A stretch of 64,000 nt of DNA from Streptomyces cadmiisoli (GTDB lineage Bacteria; Actinomycetota; Actinomycetes; Streptomycetales; Streptomycetaceae). A model generated the notes under the pieces. The model saw nothing but the letters and a program-made list of their open reading frames with translations. It ran no database searches and had not been told where the DNA came from. The position numbers and the translations under genes were made by a program. The DNA lies in assembly GCF_003261055.1 (NCBI RefSeq), contig NZ_CP030073.1, positions 7,006,001-7,070,000 of the forward strand, written 5' to 3'. This document shows positions 42,632-51,958 of the stretch, one piece after another (position 1 is the stretch's first letter; every line of letters starts with the position of its first letter).

Positions 42632-43918
42632 GTGGGCAGCGGAAATGTCGAGAGGCGCACGATCCTGAAAGCGGCCGGGGCCTCCGCGGCCGCGCTCGGG
42701 CTGGCCGCGACGACGGGTTGCGGTGGTGACGGAGGTGCGTCGGCCGACGGGACGGTGACGATCCGTTACGCGTGGTGGGGTGCCGAGGAGCGGACCAAGC
42801 GCATCAACCGGACCATCGCGCTCTTCGAGAAGAAGTACCCGAAGATCAAGGTCGAGACGGACTTCCAGGATTATGTCGCCTTTTGGGAGAAGTTCCAGAC
42901 GCAGGCGGCCGGTGGAAATCCGCCGGATGTATTCCAGAACTCCGTCGCCTTTCTCCGCAAGTACGACAAGCGTGGCGTGCTGCTCGACCTCAAGTCCCAG
43001 GTGGACGCCGGGAATCTGAGCATGGACAACTTCCGTGCGGGCGTCGAGAAGGTCGGCCAGGTGGACGGCAAGCAGCTCGGCATTCCCGTCGGCTCCAACA
43101 CGATGTCACTCGTCATCGACGAGAAAGTCTTCGAAAAGGCCGGTGTCGAGCCGGCGCAAGGCTGGACCTGGGACGACTACTTCGCCGCCCTGGAGAAGAT
43201 CCGCGACACGCAGAAGGTCGCCGGCGACACCGGCTACTTCGGGATCATGTACCTGTACGACCTCCGGCTGCGGCAGAACGGCAAGGCGTTCTTCACCGAC
43301 GACGGACTCGGCTTCGACGAGGCCGATCTGACGGAGTGGTGGACCGACGCCTACAACCGCGTCAAGGCGGGGATCGTCACCGACCCCAAGAAGGTCGAGC
43401 AGATCAAGCCGAAGTCGGCGCTGGCCTCCGGTGACGGGGCGTCGGAGTTCACCTGGGACAACTTCACGGTGCGGTACACCACGGAGGGCGACAGCACCTA
43501 CGGGCTCGCGCCGATCCCGACCACCGACGGCAAGCAGACCGGCCAGTACCTCTCGTCGCTGATGCTGAGTGCCTCCGCGCGGACCGAGCACCCCGAGGAG
43601 GTCGCGCAGTTCATCGACTTCATGGTGCACGACCCCGAGGTCGGCAAGATCATGGGCTACGACCGCGGAATCCTCGCCACCAGCGAGCAGTTCGACGCCT
43701 ACCAGCCGGCCGACGCTCCGCAGAAGGCCATCGCGCAGTACGAGAAGGACGTCGCCGAGGCAGGGGTGCTCGGCGCCATCACTCCGCACCCGGCGGGCGC
43801 CGACACCGTGGAGGCGGCCTTCCTGCGCATCGCGGGCGACATGGCCCTGGGCAAGACCAAGGTCTCCGACGCGGTGAAGCAGTTCTTCTCCGAGGCCGAG
43901 ACCGCCCTCGCGGCCTGA
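42632..43918 (+). CDS. Sugar ABC importer, solute-binding lipoprotein (Tat signal)
   Basis: A 428-residue family-1 extracellular binding protein. The signal has twin arginines (ERRTILKAAGASAAALGLAA) and ends in a lipobox-like ATTGCGG, so it is a Tat-exported lipoprotein. Typical core blocks include WWGAEERTKRINRTIALFEK, AAGGNPPDVFQNSVAFL and GIPVGSNTMSLVIDEKVF. The GTG at 42632 follows GAGGAGGGG. The sugar is not known; oligosaccharide or plant-cell-wall sugars are usual. Its stop overlaps the first permease by one base (TGATG). Confidence 0.9.
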   Translation: MGSGNVERRTILKAAGASAAALGLAATTGCGGDGGASADGTVTIRYAWWGAEERTKRINRTIALFEKKYPKIKVETDFQDYVAFWEKFQTQAAGGNPPDVFQNSVAFLRKYDKRGVLLDLKSQVDAGNLSMDNFRAGVEKVGQVDGKQLGIPVGSNTMSLVIDEKVFEKAGVEPAQGWTWDDYFAALEKIRDTQKVAGDTGYFGIMYLYDLRLRQNGKAFFTDDGLGFDEADLTEWWTDAYNRVKAGIVTDPKKVEQIKPKSALASGDGASEFTWDNFTVRYTTEGDSTYGLAPIPTTDGKQTGQYLSSLMLSASARTEHPEEVAQFIDFMVHDPEVGKIMGYDRGILATSEQFDAYQPADAPQKAIAQYEKDVAEAGVLGAITPHPAGADTVEAAFLRIAGDMALGKTKVSDAVKQFFSEAETALAA

Positions 43919-44889
43919 TGGGAACGGCAGTGACGACGATCGTCAACGACTCCCCGCCGCTCGTGCCGGAGAAGCGTCCCGCTTCCGCGGCCGGGGCCGG
44001 GCGGCGGGGCCGCCGGGAGAACGCCGCCGGCTATCTGTTCATGTCGCCGTGGATCGCCGGCTTCCTGCTGCTGACGGCGGGGCCGATGGTCGCCTCGCTG
44101 TATTTCGCGTTCACGGACTACAACCTCTTCACCTCACCCGAGTGGGTCGGCTTCGACAACTTCACGAAGATGCTGGACGACCCCCGCTGGCAGAAGTCGG
44201 TGGAGGTGACGGCGAAGTACGTGGTCATCGGCACACCGCTGAAGCTGCTGCTGGCGCTGGGGGTGGCTCTGCTGCTCGCGCAGAGCCGCCGCGGGCAGGG
44301 GTTCTACCGGGCCGCGTTCTACGCGCCGTCGCTGATCGGGGCGAGCGTGTCGGTGGGCTTCGTATGGCGTGCGCTGTTCTCCGACGACGCGATCGTGGAC
44401 CGTACCCAGTCGTTGTTCGGGACGGATGTCGGCGGCTGGGTCGGAGACGCGGACTGGATCCTCTACTGCCTGGTCGCGCTGACCGTCTGGCAGTTCGGGG
44501 CGCCCATGGTCATCTTCCTGGCCGGGCTCAAGCAGGTGCCGAGGGAGCTGTACGAGGCGGCCGCGGTGGACGGCGCGGGGCCGCTGCGGCGGTTCTGGAA
44601 CATCACGCTGCCGATGATCTCCCCGGTGCTGTTCTTCAACGTGCTGCTGGAGACCATCCACTCGTTCCAGATCTTCGGATCGGCGTACGTCGTCTCCAAC
44701 AGCAGCTGCGGACCGGCGGACGCCACCCTCGTCTACACCTGCTACCTGTACCAGAAGGGCTTCAAGGAGGCCCAGATGGGCTTCGCCTCCGCGATGGCCT
44801 GGATGCTGCTGCTGGCCGTCGCGCTCGTGACGGCGGTCCTCTTCTGGTCCCAGAAGCGATGGGTGCACTACGAGGAGGCCGCCCGATGA
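43918..44889 (+). CDS. Sugar ABC importer, permease 1 (MalF-like)
   Basis: A 323-residue permease with six helices (first: LFMSPWIAGFLLLTAGPMVAS). The EAA-loop, YEAAAVDGAGPLRRFWNITLP, docks on the ATPase. A GTG at 43930 is an alternative start. Its last codons overlap the second permease (ATGA). It pairs with permease 2 to form the channel for the sugar delivered by the upstream lipoprotein. Confidence 0.92.
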   Translation: MGTAVTTIVNDSPPLVPEKRPASAAGAGRRGRRENAAGYLFMSPWIAGFLLLTAGPMVASLYFAFTDYNLFTSPEWVGFDNFTKMLDDPRWQKSVEVTAKYVVIGTPLKLLLALGVALLLAQSRRGQGFYRAAFYAPSLIGASVSVGFVWRALFSDDAIVDRTQSLFGTDVGGWVGDADWILYCLVALTVWQFGAPMVIFLAGLKQVPRELYEAAAVDGAGPLRRFWNITLPMISPVLFFNVLLETIHSFQIFGSAYVVSNSSCGPADATLVYTCYLYQKGFKEAQMGFASAMAWMLLLAVALVTAVLFWSQKRWVHYEEAAR

Positions 44890-45761
44890 GCACGACCTCG
44901 CCCGTCACCAAGGCGCCCGGCCCCGGCCGCGGGCACGCCGCCTCCCTCGTCTGGCACGCCGGCGCCCTGCTGGTCCTCGCCGTGGTGCTGTACCCGGTCG
45001 TCTGGGTCGTCGGGGCCTCGTTCAAGCCCAGCCGCGAGATCATCGCCGGCCTGGACCTGTTCCCGACGAGCCCCATCCTCGACAACTTCAGGGGCCTCGC
45101 CGACGGCATCGCCGACATCTCCATCGCGACCTTCTTCCAGAACTCCCTGTTCTACGCCCTCGGGTCGGTCGCGGGCATCCTCGTCTCCTGCTCGCTGACC
45201 GCCTACGCCTTCGCCCGGATCAGGTTCGCCGGGCGCAACCTGATGTTCTCCGTGATGATCGGCACCCTGCTGCTGCCGTATCACGTGCTGCTGATCCCGC
45301 AGTACGTGATGTTCCAGAAGATGGAACTGATCAACACCTATGTGCCGCTGCTGGTCGGCAAGTTCCTGGCCACCGAGGCGTTCTTCGTCTTCCTCATGGT
45401 GCAGTTCATGCGCAACCTGCCGAGGGAACTCGACGAGGCCGCCCGGATCGACGGCTGCGGACACCTGCGGATCTACTGGTCCATCGTGCTGCCGCTGTGC
45501 AGGCCCGCGCTGATCACCAGCGCGATCTTCACCTTCATCAACGCCTGGAACGACTTCATGGGCCCGCTGATCTACCTCAACGAGCCCGGCAAGTACACCG
45601 TCTCCCTCGGCATGATGATGTTCCGCGACCAGGAAGGCGTCGCCAACTACGGCGGCATGATCGCCATGTCCCTGGTCGCCCTGCTCCCCGTGCTCCTCTT
45701 CTTCCTCGCCTTCCAGCGCCATCTGATCGACGGCATGGCGACCTCGGGTCTGAAGGGGTGA
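44886..45761 (+). CDS. Sugar ABC importer, permease 2 (MalG-like)
   Basis: A 291-residue permease with six helices and the EAA-loop LDEAARIDGCGHLRIYWSIVL. The helix-1 region is AGALLVLAVVLYPVVWVVGA. No ATPase gene follows. In Streptomyces a shared ATPase (MsiK) commonly energises such importers, so that is the likely partner; this is an inference from known systems. Confidence 0.92.
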   Translation: MSTTSPVTKAPGPGRGHAASLVWHAGALLVLAVVLYPVVWVVGASFKPSREIIAGLDLFPTSPILDNFRGLADGIADISIATFFQNSLFYALGSVAGILVSCSLTAYAFARIRFAGRNLMFSVMIGTLLLPYHVLLIPQYVMFQKMELINTYVPLLVGKFLATEAFFVFLMVQFMRNLPRELDEAARIDGCGHLRIYWSIVLPLCRPALITSAIFTFINAWNDFMGPLIYLNEPGKYTVSLGMMMFRDQEGVANYGGMIAMSLVALLPVLLFFLAFQRHLIDGMATSGLKG

Positions 45762-45768
45762 CGCGGTG

Positions 45769-46359
45769 ATGGCCGAGGCACGGGTCAAGGCCCGCCGCGA
45801 GTCCCCGTTCGCCGAGCGGTTCGCGGTGTTCGCCGAGTGCCTGCTCACCGGTGTCTGGATCGCGGTGGCCTCGCTGGGAGTCGTCACGTATCCGGCGGCG
45901 TTCGCGGCAGGCGCCCGGCATCTGCGCAGGCGCGCGGCGCACCGGGGCGGCGGATGGCGCGAGTTCGCCGCCGACTTCCTGGCCGCGGCGCGCAGAGGCT
46001 GGCTGGTCGGGGCGGCCGGCTGGGCCGCGCTGGTCGCCGTATGGGTGGACGTCCAGGCCGCGCGGGCGGGGATTCCGGGCGGTCCGCTCGTCGGGGCCGT
46101 CGGGCTGACCGCGCTGATCGGCGCCTGTGTCGCGGGACTGCGCGCCGCCGCGTCCTGGACGCCCGACGCCCGCTGGCGCGCGCTGCTCGCGGGCGCGGGA
46201 CGGCGGACGGTCCGTGATCCCGCCGGTTCCTTCCTGATCGTCGGCGGGCTGTTCGTCGTCGCCTGCTCCGGATGGTTCGTCCCGCCGCTGGCGGTTCCCG
46301 TGCTGGGGGCCGTCGCGGCGGCGGCCGTCGCCGTGGAGGAGCGGTACCGGCACCGCTGA
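45769..46359 (+). CDS. Integral membrane protein, YesL-like
   Basis: A 196-residue protein with about five helices (AECLLTGVWIAVASLGVVTY; RGWLVGAAGWAALVAVWV; LVGAVGLTALIGACVAGL; GSFLIVGGLFVVACSGWFV; LAVPVLGAVAAAAVAVEE). Its ATG is seven bases after the permease stop, so it belongs to the sugar operon. YesL-type proteins of unknown role often accompany sugar importers; the resemblance is from layout, not a firm match. Confidence 0.7.
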   Translation: MAEARVKARRESPFAERFAVFAECLLTGVWIAVASLGVVTYPAAFAAGARHLRRRAAHRGGGWREFAADFLAAARRGWLVGAAGWAALVAVWVDVQAARAGIPGGPLVGAVGLTALIGACVAGLRAAASWTPDARWRALLAGAGRRTVRDPAGSFLIVGGLFVVACSGWFVPPLAVPVLGAVAAAAVAVEERYRHR

Positions 46360-46490
46360 CGATGCGTCAGGCCGGTGCCGCGGCAGTTCCCGCGCGGCGG
46401 CGGATGCCGTCCTGGGCCGTACGGCAAGAGCGCCGCCGCACGGGCGGCGGCGCTCGATCAGGAGTGTGGTGCACGTCACCCGCGCCGCCA

Positions 46491-46506
46491 TGAGTACGCG
46501 TACTCA
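46491..46506. promoter_or_regulatory. TGAGTAC-N2-GTACTCA inverted repeat, MacR-box-like
   Basis: TGAGTAC-GC-GTACTCA is a perfect 7-2-7 inverted repeat. It matches, as recalled, the consensus bound by MacR of the MacRS two-component system of Streptomyces, which controls envelope-protein genes. It lies 53 bases before the likely start of the SRPBCC gene. A further AGTACTC half-site follows at about 46510. Confidence 0.65.
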
Positions 46507-46558
46507 GAAAGTACTCGGATCCGGTGCGGGAATGTCCCCGTATGGGCAGACTCCGTAC

Positions 46559-47005
46559 ATGGACTGGACTCATTACCGGTTCCGCACCCTGTGGTCCCTG
46601 CCCGCCCCGCCGGCCACCGTCTACCAGGTGCTGGAACGGCCCGAGGACTACCCTCGCTGGTGGCCGCAGGTGCGCGAGGTTCACCGCGTTGACGACACGA
46701 CCGGGCTGATCCGGATCCGGTCGCTGCTTCCCTACGACATGACCTTCACCGTGCGCGAGGCGAGCCGTGATCCGGCCGCCGGCGTCCTGGAGGTCCGGAT
46801 GTCCGGTGACATCGAGGGACGCGCCCGCTGGACGGTCGCGCCCGCGGAGCGCGGCTGCCGCGTCCGCTACGACCAGGTGGTCGACGTGCGCAAGCCGTTG
46901 CTCAGGCGGTTCGCCGTGCCGGGCCGGCCGGTCTTCCGGCTCAACCACCGGCTGATGATGCGTTCCGGACGACGCGGACTGCGCGCGTACCTGGCAGCGG
47001 TTTGA
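46559..47005 (+). CDS. SRPBCC / polyketide cyclase-like lipid-binding-fold protein
   Basis: A 148-residue protein with the START/SRPBCC layout: helix PPATVYQVLERPEDYPRWWPQV, then beta strands RIRSLLPYDMTFTVREAS and VLEVRMSGDIEGRARWTV. A C-terminal helix with Arg-rich residues follows. Upstream in-frame codons run through the TGAGTAC box, so the start at 46559 (MDWTHYRF) is preferred; ATG 46532 is possible. Such proteins bind hydrophobic ligands or act as aromatases. Role unknown. Confidence 0.75.
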   Translation: MDWTHYRFRTLWSLPAPPATVYQVLERPEDYPRWWPQVREVHRVDDTTGLIRIRSLLPYDMTFTVREASRDPAAGVLEVRMSGDIEGRARWTVAPAERGCRVRYDQVVDVRKPLLRRFAVPGRPVFRLNHRLMMRSGRRGLRAYLAAV

Positions 47006-47044
47006 AGGAAACCCGCCGACACCTGTATTGTTCAGTGCGTTCCC

Positions 47045-47116
47045 GGGCGATTAGCTCAGTGGGAGAGCGCTTCGTTCACACCGAAGAGGTCACTGGTTCG
47101 AACCCAGTATCGCCCA
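47045..47116 (+). tRNA. tRNA-Val (CAC), second copy
   Basis: Identical over all 72 bases to the tRNA-Val(CAC) at 42077-42148. It is about 5 kb downstream on the same strand and is followed by a T-rich terminator. Confidence 0.95.
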
Positions 47117-47123
47117 CCGGGAA

Positions 47124-47155
47124 AAGCCGGTCCGCCACAGCGGGCCGGCTTTTTT
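47124..47155 (+). terminator. Rho-independent terminator after tRNA-Val
   Basis: AAGCCGGTCCGC pairs with GCGGGCCGGCTT (one G.T) around a CACA loop, and a run of six T follows. One of the few classical terminators in the window. Confidence 0.85.
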
Positions 47156-47162
47156 GTGCCGC

Positions 47163-47888
47163 TCATGCCGCCGCCGGCAGATCCGGGCGCAGCGGCCACG
47201 CCGGGTCCACCGCCTCCTCGCTGCCGCTGCGGGCGAACCACGCCTGGAGACCACGCGCCTGTGCCGCGTGCCACACCGCCTGGAGCGGGTGCAGTTCGGC
47301 CGGTGTCAGGCGCGCCAGCCGCGACGGGAAACGGCGCCCTATGGCCCGGATGACCTCCAGCGAGGCCAGCGCGTCGGCCGACGCCTCGTGCGCGCCCTCC
47401 AGAGTGACGCCGTAGTGCTCGCACAGATCGGTCAGCGTGCGGCGGCCCTTGCGGTAGCGGTCCAGGTGTTTGTCCAGGACGCGCGGATCGAGCACCAGCA
47501 GCGGCACCGTCTCGAACCAGTGGCCCAGCGACGAGGCCCGGTGCCGCCGCAGTTCGCGATCGAGCAGCGTCAGGTCGAACGGCGCGTTCATCACCACCAG
47601 TGGGCGGCCCGCCGCCGCCTGTTCGGCCAGCCCCACGGCTATCTCCTGCATCACCGGCGCCGGCCAGCGGCCGTGGCGGGCCAGATGATCCTCCGTCAGC
47701 CCGTGCACCGCGGTCGCCGCGGCGGGCACGGGCACACCCGGGTTGACCAGCCAGTGACTCACCCGGGGCCGCGCGCCGGGTGCGTCCTGGACGACGAGGG
47801 CGGCCGACACGATCCGGTCGGTCTCGACGTCCACGCCTGTCGTCTCCGTGTCGAATGCCGCCAGAGGGCCCTCGTACCAGCACGTCAT
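47163..47888 (-). CDS. DnaQ-like 3'-5' exonuclease
   Basis: A 241-residue DEDDh exonuclease. LAAFDTETTGVDVETDRIV is the first catalytic block (Asp, Glu), VVMNAPFDLTLLDREL the second Asp, and HEASADALASLEV the third block with the general-base His and Asp. It resembles the proofreading epsilon subunit or RNase T. The ATG at 47888 has AGGAG ten bases upstream; GTG 47894 is also possible. Its stop lies at the edge of the tRNA terminator, convergent with it. Confidence 0.88.
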   Translation of the reverse strand: MTCWYEGPLAAFDTETTGVDVETDRIVSAALVVQDAPGARPRVSHWLVNPGVPVPAAATAVHGLTEDHLARHGRWPAPVMQEIAVGLAEQAAAGRPLVVMNAPFDLTLLDRELRRHRASSLGHWFETVPLLVLDPRVLDKHLDRYRKGRRTLTDLCEHYGVTLEGAHEASADALASLEVIRAIGRRFPSRLARLTPAELHPLQAVWHAAQARGLQAWFARSGSEEAVDPAWPLRPDLPAAA

Positions 47889-48058
47889 ACGCACACAACT
47901 CCTCGTTCACCCACGGCAGCTGACGCACCGTCTTCTGCCCGTTTGGTGATACCCGGGCTGTTTGCGCCGTACGCCGGGGGGAGACAACAGAAGTACGGGT
48001 CCGCGCAGTTCAGCGACCCGGCACGGGGACATCACTTTGCTTGGAAGGCTGCTCGGTC

Positions 48059-48625
48059 ATGGCGATAGCGCAGCCCGAGCGGGGCGGGCTGCTGCCCGAA
48101 CGCACGGGCCCTCATCGCGGTTCCCTCGCCACCACCGCCTGCATGGAGACACTGCAGGTGGGCTATCTGCACGCGGTCGCCGCCGCCGCGGGCTGCTCCC
48201 TCTCCCAGCCCTTTCCGGACAACGGGATCGACTGGCACGTCAGCCACAGCGCGCCCGGCCACACGGTCGACGACGAGGTCACCATCAAGGTGCAGCTCAA
48301 GGCCACCTACCAGATCGCGCCCAACCCGCCGGGGCGCTCCTTCTCCTTCACCCTCGACAACGACCATCTGAGAAAGCTCGCCCGCACCCCCGTCTCGGTG
48401 CACAAGATCCTCGTCGTGATGCTCGTCCCGCGGTCGCAGGACGACTGGCTGCGCGCCAGCCACGACCGGCTCGACCTCAGACACTGCTGCTACTGGATCA
48501 ACCTGGCCGGACACGCCGTCTCCGGCCGGCACCGGACCAACGTCCGCATACCGACCTCACGGATCTTCGACGACCGGGCGCTGTGCGAGATCATGACGCG
48601 GGTCGGGACGGGAGGCAGACCATGA
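48059..48625 (+). CDS. DUF4365-domain protein, nuclease-fold candidate
   Basis: A 188-residue protein. The segment FPDNGIDWHVSHSA followed by EVTIKVQLKATYQI has the spacing of a PD-(D/E)XK-type active site (Asp, then Q-x-K), as found in DUF4365. The rest contains PVSVHKILVVMLVPRSQDDW and HCCYWINLAGH, also typical of that family. It may be a nuclease or a nuclease-derived regulator. The ATG at 48059 follows GGAAGG. Its stop overlaps the start of the next gene (ATGA), so the pair is coupled. Confidence 0.7.
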   Translation: MAIAQPERGGLLPERTGPHRGSLATTACMETLQVGYLHAVAAAAGCSLSQPFPDNGIDWHVSHSAPGHTVDDEVTIKVQLKATYQIAPNPPGRSFSFTLDNDHLRKLARTPVSVHKILVVMLVPRSQDDWLRASHDRLDLRHCCYWINLAGHAVSGRHRTNVRIPTSRIFDDRALCEIMTRVGTGGRP

Positions 48626-49836
48626 CGCATCGCCCGCTCGACGAGGCGGCCGGGCCCGTCAGGCCGCACCCACAGGGCACATGGCACGAGCCGCCCGAGC
48701 CCGGCCAGGTCGACCCGGCCGTGCTCGGCGCCCTGCTGCGCAGGCACGGCTGGCAGCGGCGCGGCGGCGCCGCCGGACGCTACGGCCGCTGGACGCCGCC
48801 CGGCCCCGCCGGCCACACCACCAGCCTGCTCGTGCCGGAGAGCCGCGCCTTCCCCGACAGCGACGACCTGCTCGGGGAGGCGCTGATCGCGCTGTCCCGC
48901 AGCGCGTCGCCCTCCGCGCGCGAGGTACTGGTCGGGCTCACCGTGCGCAGCGACGAGATCCGCTGGTGGCGGGACGTGCCCACGGGACCGGGCGGGGCGG
49001 CGTCCTGGTCCGTCGAGGAACAGCTGCGCACCGCCGCCCGCCAGATGCTGCTCGCCGGTGCCCTCGCCACACGCGCGCGTGCCGGCTACTACGGCACCCG
49101 CCACCGGCGCTCGGCCGGCGCGATGCTGGAAAGCGTCCTGGTCGGCGCCGCGACCGGCGGCCGCCGCCTCACCGCCTTCGTGCCCCTCGGCACGGGCCGC
49201 CCGCTCGCCGTACGCCTCCACCAGGCGCTCTACGCGGCCCGTGAGGCCATCGACTACCAGCGGGCCACCGGCGGCATGGACGCCTTCGACGCCGCCGTGG
49301 AGGCGGGGGTCAGCCGTGAGCTCACCGAGGCGCTGGTCACCCTGGTCCGGGGGACGGAGGGCGCCCGCGTCGCCGTCGAGTGGGCGCCGGGCGCCGAAGC
49401 CCCCGTGGGCGGTGCCGCGCCCGGCGAGGCGGTCGAGTTCTCCCCGGGCGACCTGCCGGTGCTGCGCGAGGCCGGGGCCCGCTATCTGCGCACGGAGCCG
49501 TCCGTACCGGTGCGGGTCACCGGCGAGGTGATCCGTATGCGCCGGTCGGAGCGGCGCGGCGAGGGCACCGTCCGGCTGCGGGTGCTCGCCGGTGCGGAGA
49601 TCCCGCACGTCCGGCTGACCCTGGACGAGGAGGACTACCGCATCGCGGGCCAGGCCCACCTCGTCGGGCTGCCGGTGCGGGTGCACGGGCGGCTGGAGAG
49701 CCGCGGCGGTTTCCGCAGGCTGACCGGCGCGTCTGGTGTTGTACCGGTGCAGGTGGACGAGGCGGAACGGGACCGGCTGATGAAGTCGCTGCAGGAGAAT
49801 CTCGACTTCTTCGAGGAGGCGTGCAGCGGGGACTGA
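48622..49836 (+). CDS. Conserved-looking protein of unknown function, coupled to the DUF4365 gene
   Basis: A 404-residue protein. The N-terminal two thirds are alpha/beta with no motif I can name; segments include WSVEEQLRTAARQMLLAGAL and LAVRLHQALYAAREAIDYQR. The C-terminal ~110 residues (VRVTGEVIRMRRSERRGEG, then VRLTLDEEDYRIAGQAHLVG and VRVHGRLESRGGFRRLTG) read like a small beta-barrel, possibly OB-like. Coding statistics are normal for the host. The overlap with DUF4365 suggests a two-protein complex. Function unknown. Confidence 0.7.
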   Translation: MTHRPLDEAAGPVRPHPQGTWHEPPEPGQVDPAVLGALLRRHGWQRRGGAAGRYGRWTPPGPAGHTTSLLVPESRAFPDSDDLLGEALIALSRSASPSAREVLVGLTVRSDEIRWWRDVPTGPGGAASWSVEEQLRTAARQMLLAGALATRARAGYYGTRHRRSAGAMLESVLVGAATGGRRLTAFVPLGTGRPLAVRLHQALYAAREAIDYQRATGGMDAFDAAVEAGVSRELTEALVTLVRGTEGARVAVEWAPGAEAPVGGAAPGEAVEFSPGDLPVLREAGARYLRTEPSVPVRVTGEVIRMRRSERRGEGTVRLRVLAGAEIPHVRLTLDEEDYRIAGQAHLVGLPVRVHGRLESRGGFRRLTGASGVVPVQVDEAERDRLMKSLQENLDFFEEACSGD

Positions 49837-49926
49837 TTTCGCGGAGGTGGGCCCCGGGTCGGTACGATCCCCTATTGCGCGCGCTCTCGGTACGGCGCCG
49901 CATCCACCTTCAGTCAGGAGAGACCG

Positions 49927-51903
49927 GTGTCAGACGTCCGTGTGATCATCCAACGCGATTCCGAGCGGGAAGAGCGCACGGTGACGACGGGCACGACGGC
50001 CGCCGACCTCTTCGCGGGCGAGCGTTCGATCATCGCCGCGCGCGTGGGCGGCGAGCTGAAGGACCTGTCGTACGTGCTCTCCGACGGGGAGGAGGTCGAG
50101 GGCGTCGAGATCTCCTCCGAGGACGGTCTGAACATCCTGCGCCACTCCACCGCCCACGTCATGGCGCAGGCCGTGCAGGAGATCTTCCCCGAGGCCAAGC
50201 TGGGCATCGGCCCGCCGGTCAAGGACGGCTTCTACTACGACTTCGACGTCGAAAAGCCGTTCACGCCCGAGGATCTCAAGGCCATCGAGAAGAAGATGCA
50301 GGAGATCCAGAAGCGCGGTCAGCGCTTCTCCCGCCGTGTCGTCACCGACGAGGCCGCCCGCGAGGAGCTGGCCGGCGAGCCGTACAAGCTGGAGCTGATC
50401 GGCCTCAAGGGCTCCGCCTCGCACGACGACGGCGCGGACGTCGAGGTCGGCGCCGGCGAGCTGACGATCTACGACAACCTGGACGCCAAGACCGGCGAGC
50501 TGTGCTGGAAGGACCTCTGCCGCGGTCCCCACCTGCCCACCACCCGGCTCATCCCGGCGTTCAAGCTGATGCGCAACGCCGCTGCGTACTGGCGCGGCAG
50601 CGAGAAGAACCCGATGCTCCAGCGCATCTACGGCACCGCCTGGCCGTCCAAGGACGAGCTGAAGGCGTACCTGGACTTCCTCGCCGAGGCCGAGAAGCGC
50701 GACCACCGCAAGCTGGGCAGCGAGCTCGACCTGTTCTCCGTCCCGGAGCAGATCGGCTCCGGCCTCGCCGTCTTCCACCCCAAGGGCGGCGTCGTCCGCC
50801 GGGTCATGGAGGACTACTCGCGGCGCCGCCACGAGGAGGAGGGCTACGAGTTCGTCTACACCCCGCACGCCACGAAGGGGAAGCTGTTCGAGACCTCGGG
50901 CCACCTGGACTGGTACGCCGACGGCATGTACCCGCCCATGCAGCTCGACGAGGGCGTGGACTACTACCTCAAGCCCATGAACTGCCCGATGCACAACCTG
51001 ATCTTCGACGCGCGCGGCCGGTCCTACCGCGAACTGCCGCTGCGCCTGTTCGAGTTCGGGACGGTGTACCGGTACGAGAAGTCCGGCGTCGTGCACGGCC
51101 TGACCCGGGCGCGCGGCTTCACCCAGGACGACGCGCACATCTACTGCACCCGTGAGCAGATGTCCGAGGAACTGGACAAGACGCTCACCTTCGTCCTCGG
51201 TCTGCTGCGCGACTACGGCCTGACCGACTTCTACCTCGAGCTTTCCACCAAGGACCCGGAGAAGTTCGTCGGCTCGGACGAGGCCTGGGACGAGGCCACC
51301 GAGACGCTGCGCCAGGTCGCCGAGAAGCAGGGCCTGCCGCTGGTGCCCGACCCGGGCGGCGCCGCCTTCTACGGCCCGAAGATCTCCGTGCAGACCAAGG
51401 ACGCCATCGGCCGCACCTGGCAGATGTCGACCATCCAGCTCGACTTCAACCTGCCGGAGCGCTTCGACCTGGAGTACACCGCCGCCGACGGCACCAAGCA
51501 GCGCCCGGTCATGATCCACCGCGCCCTGTTCGGCTCCATCGAGCGGTTCTTCGCGGTGCTCCTGGAGCACTACGCCGGCGCCTTCCCGGCCTGGCTCGCC
51601 CCGGTCCAGGCGATCGGCATCCCGATCGGCGACGCCCACGTCGACCACCTGGAGAAGTTCGCCGCCGCGGCCAGGAAGAAGAGCCTGCGCGTCGAGGTCG
51701 ACTCCTCCTCGGACCGTATGCAGAAGAAGATCCGCAACGCCCAGAAGCAGAAGGTGCCCTTCATGGTCATCGCGGGCGACGAGGACCTGTCCAACAACGC
51801 CGTCTCCTTCCGCTACCGCGACGGCTCGCAGGAGAACGGCATCCCGTTCGACGAGGCCATCGAGAAGATCGCCAAGGTGGTCGAGGAGCGGACCCAGGTC
51901 TGA
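49927..51903 (+). CDS. thrS: Threonyl-tRNA synthetase
   Basis: A 658-residue class II synthetase. It has an N-terminal TGS domain, an editing domain ([20 protein letters not shown]) and the catalytic core with [20 protein letters not shown] (motif 2 region follows: [20 protein letters not shown]) and [19 protein letters not shown] (motif 3). A C-terminal anticodon-binding domain follows. The GTG at 49927 follows CAGGAGAGA. No T-box was seen in the 90 bases upstream. It heads a conserved actinobacterial neighbourhood with the HIT gene and the phosphatidylinositol genes. Confidence 0.98.
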   Translation: MSDVRVIIQRDSEREERTVTTGTTAADLFAGERSIIAARVGGELKDLSYVLSDGEEVEGVEISSEDGLNILRHSTAHVMAQAVQEIFPEAKLGIGPPVKDGFYYDFDVEKPFTPEDLKAIEKKMQEIQKRGQRFSRRVVTDEAAREELAGEPYKLELIGLKGSASHDDGADVEVGAGELTIYDNLDAKTGELCWKDLCRGPHLPTTRLIPAFKLMRNAAAYWRGSEKNPMLQRIYGTAWPSKDELKAYLDFLAEAEKRDHRKLGSELDLFSVPEQIGSGLAVFHPKGGVVRRVMEDYSRRRHEEEGYEFVYTPHATKGKLFETSGHLDWYADGMYPPMQLDEGVDYYLKPMNCPMHNLIFDARGRSYRELPLRLFEFGTVYRYEKSGVVHGLTRARGFTQDDAHIYCTREQMSEELDKTLTFVLGLLRDYGLTDFYLELSTKDPEKFVGSDEAWDEATETLRQVAEKQGLPLVPDPGGAAFYGPKISVQTKDAIGRTWQMSTIQLDFNLPERFDLEYTAADGTKQRPVMIHRALFGSIERFFAVLLEHYAGAFPAWLAPVQAIGIPIGDAHVDHLEKFAAAARKKSLRVEVDSSSDRMQKKIRNAQKQKVPFMVIAGDEDLSNNAVSFRYRDGSQENGIPFDEAIEKIAKVVEERTQV

Positions 51904-51924
51904 TCAGGCGTCCACCGTCACGAC

Positions 51925-51958
51925 GGCCCCCGGGAGGATCACCTTCCCGGGGGCCTTT
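51925..51958. terminator. Terminator between thrS and the K+ channel gene
   Basis: GGCCCCCGGGA pairs with TCCCGGGGGCC, followed by TTT. It includes the stop codon of the convergent channel gene, so it may serve both strands. Confidence 0.75.
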
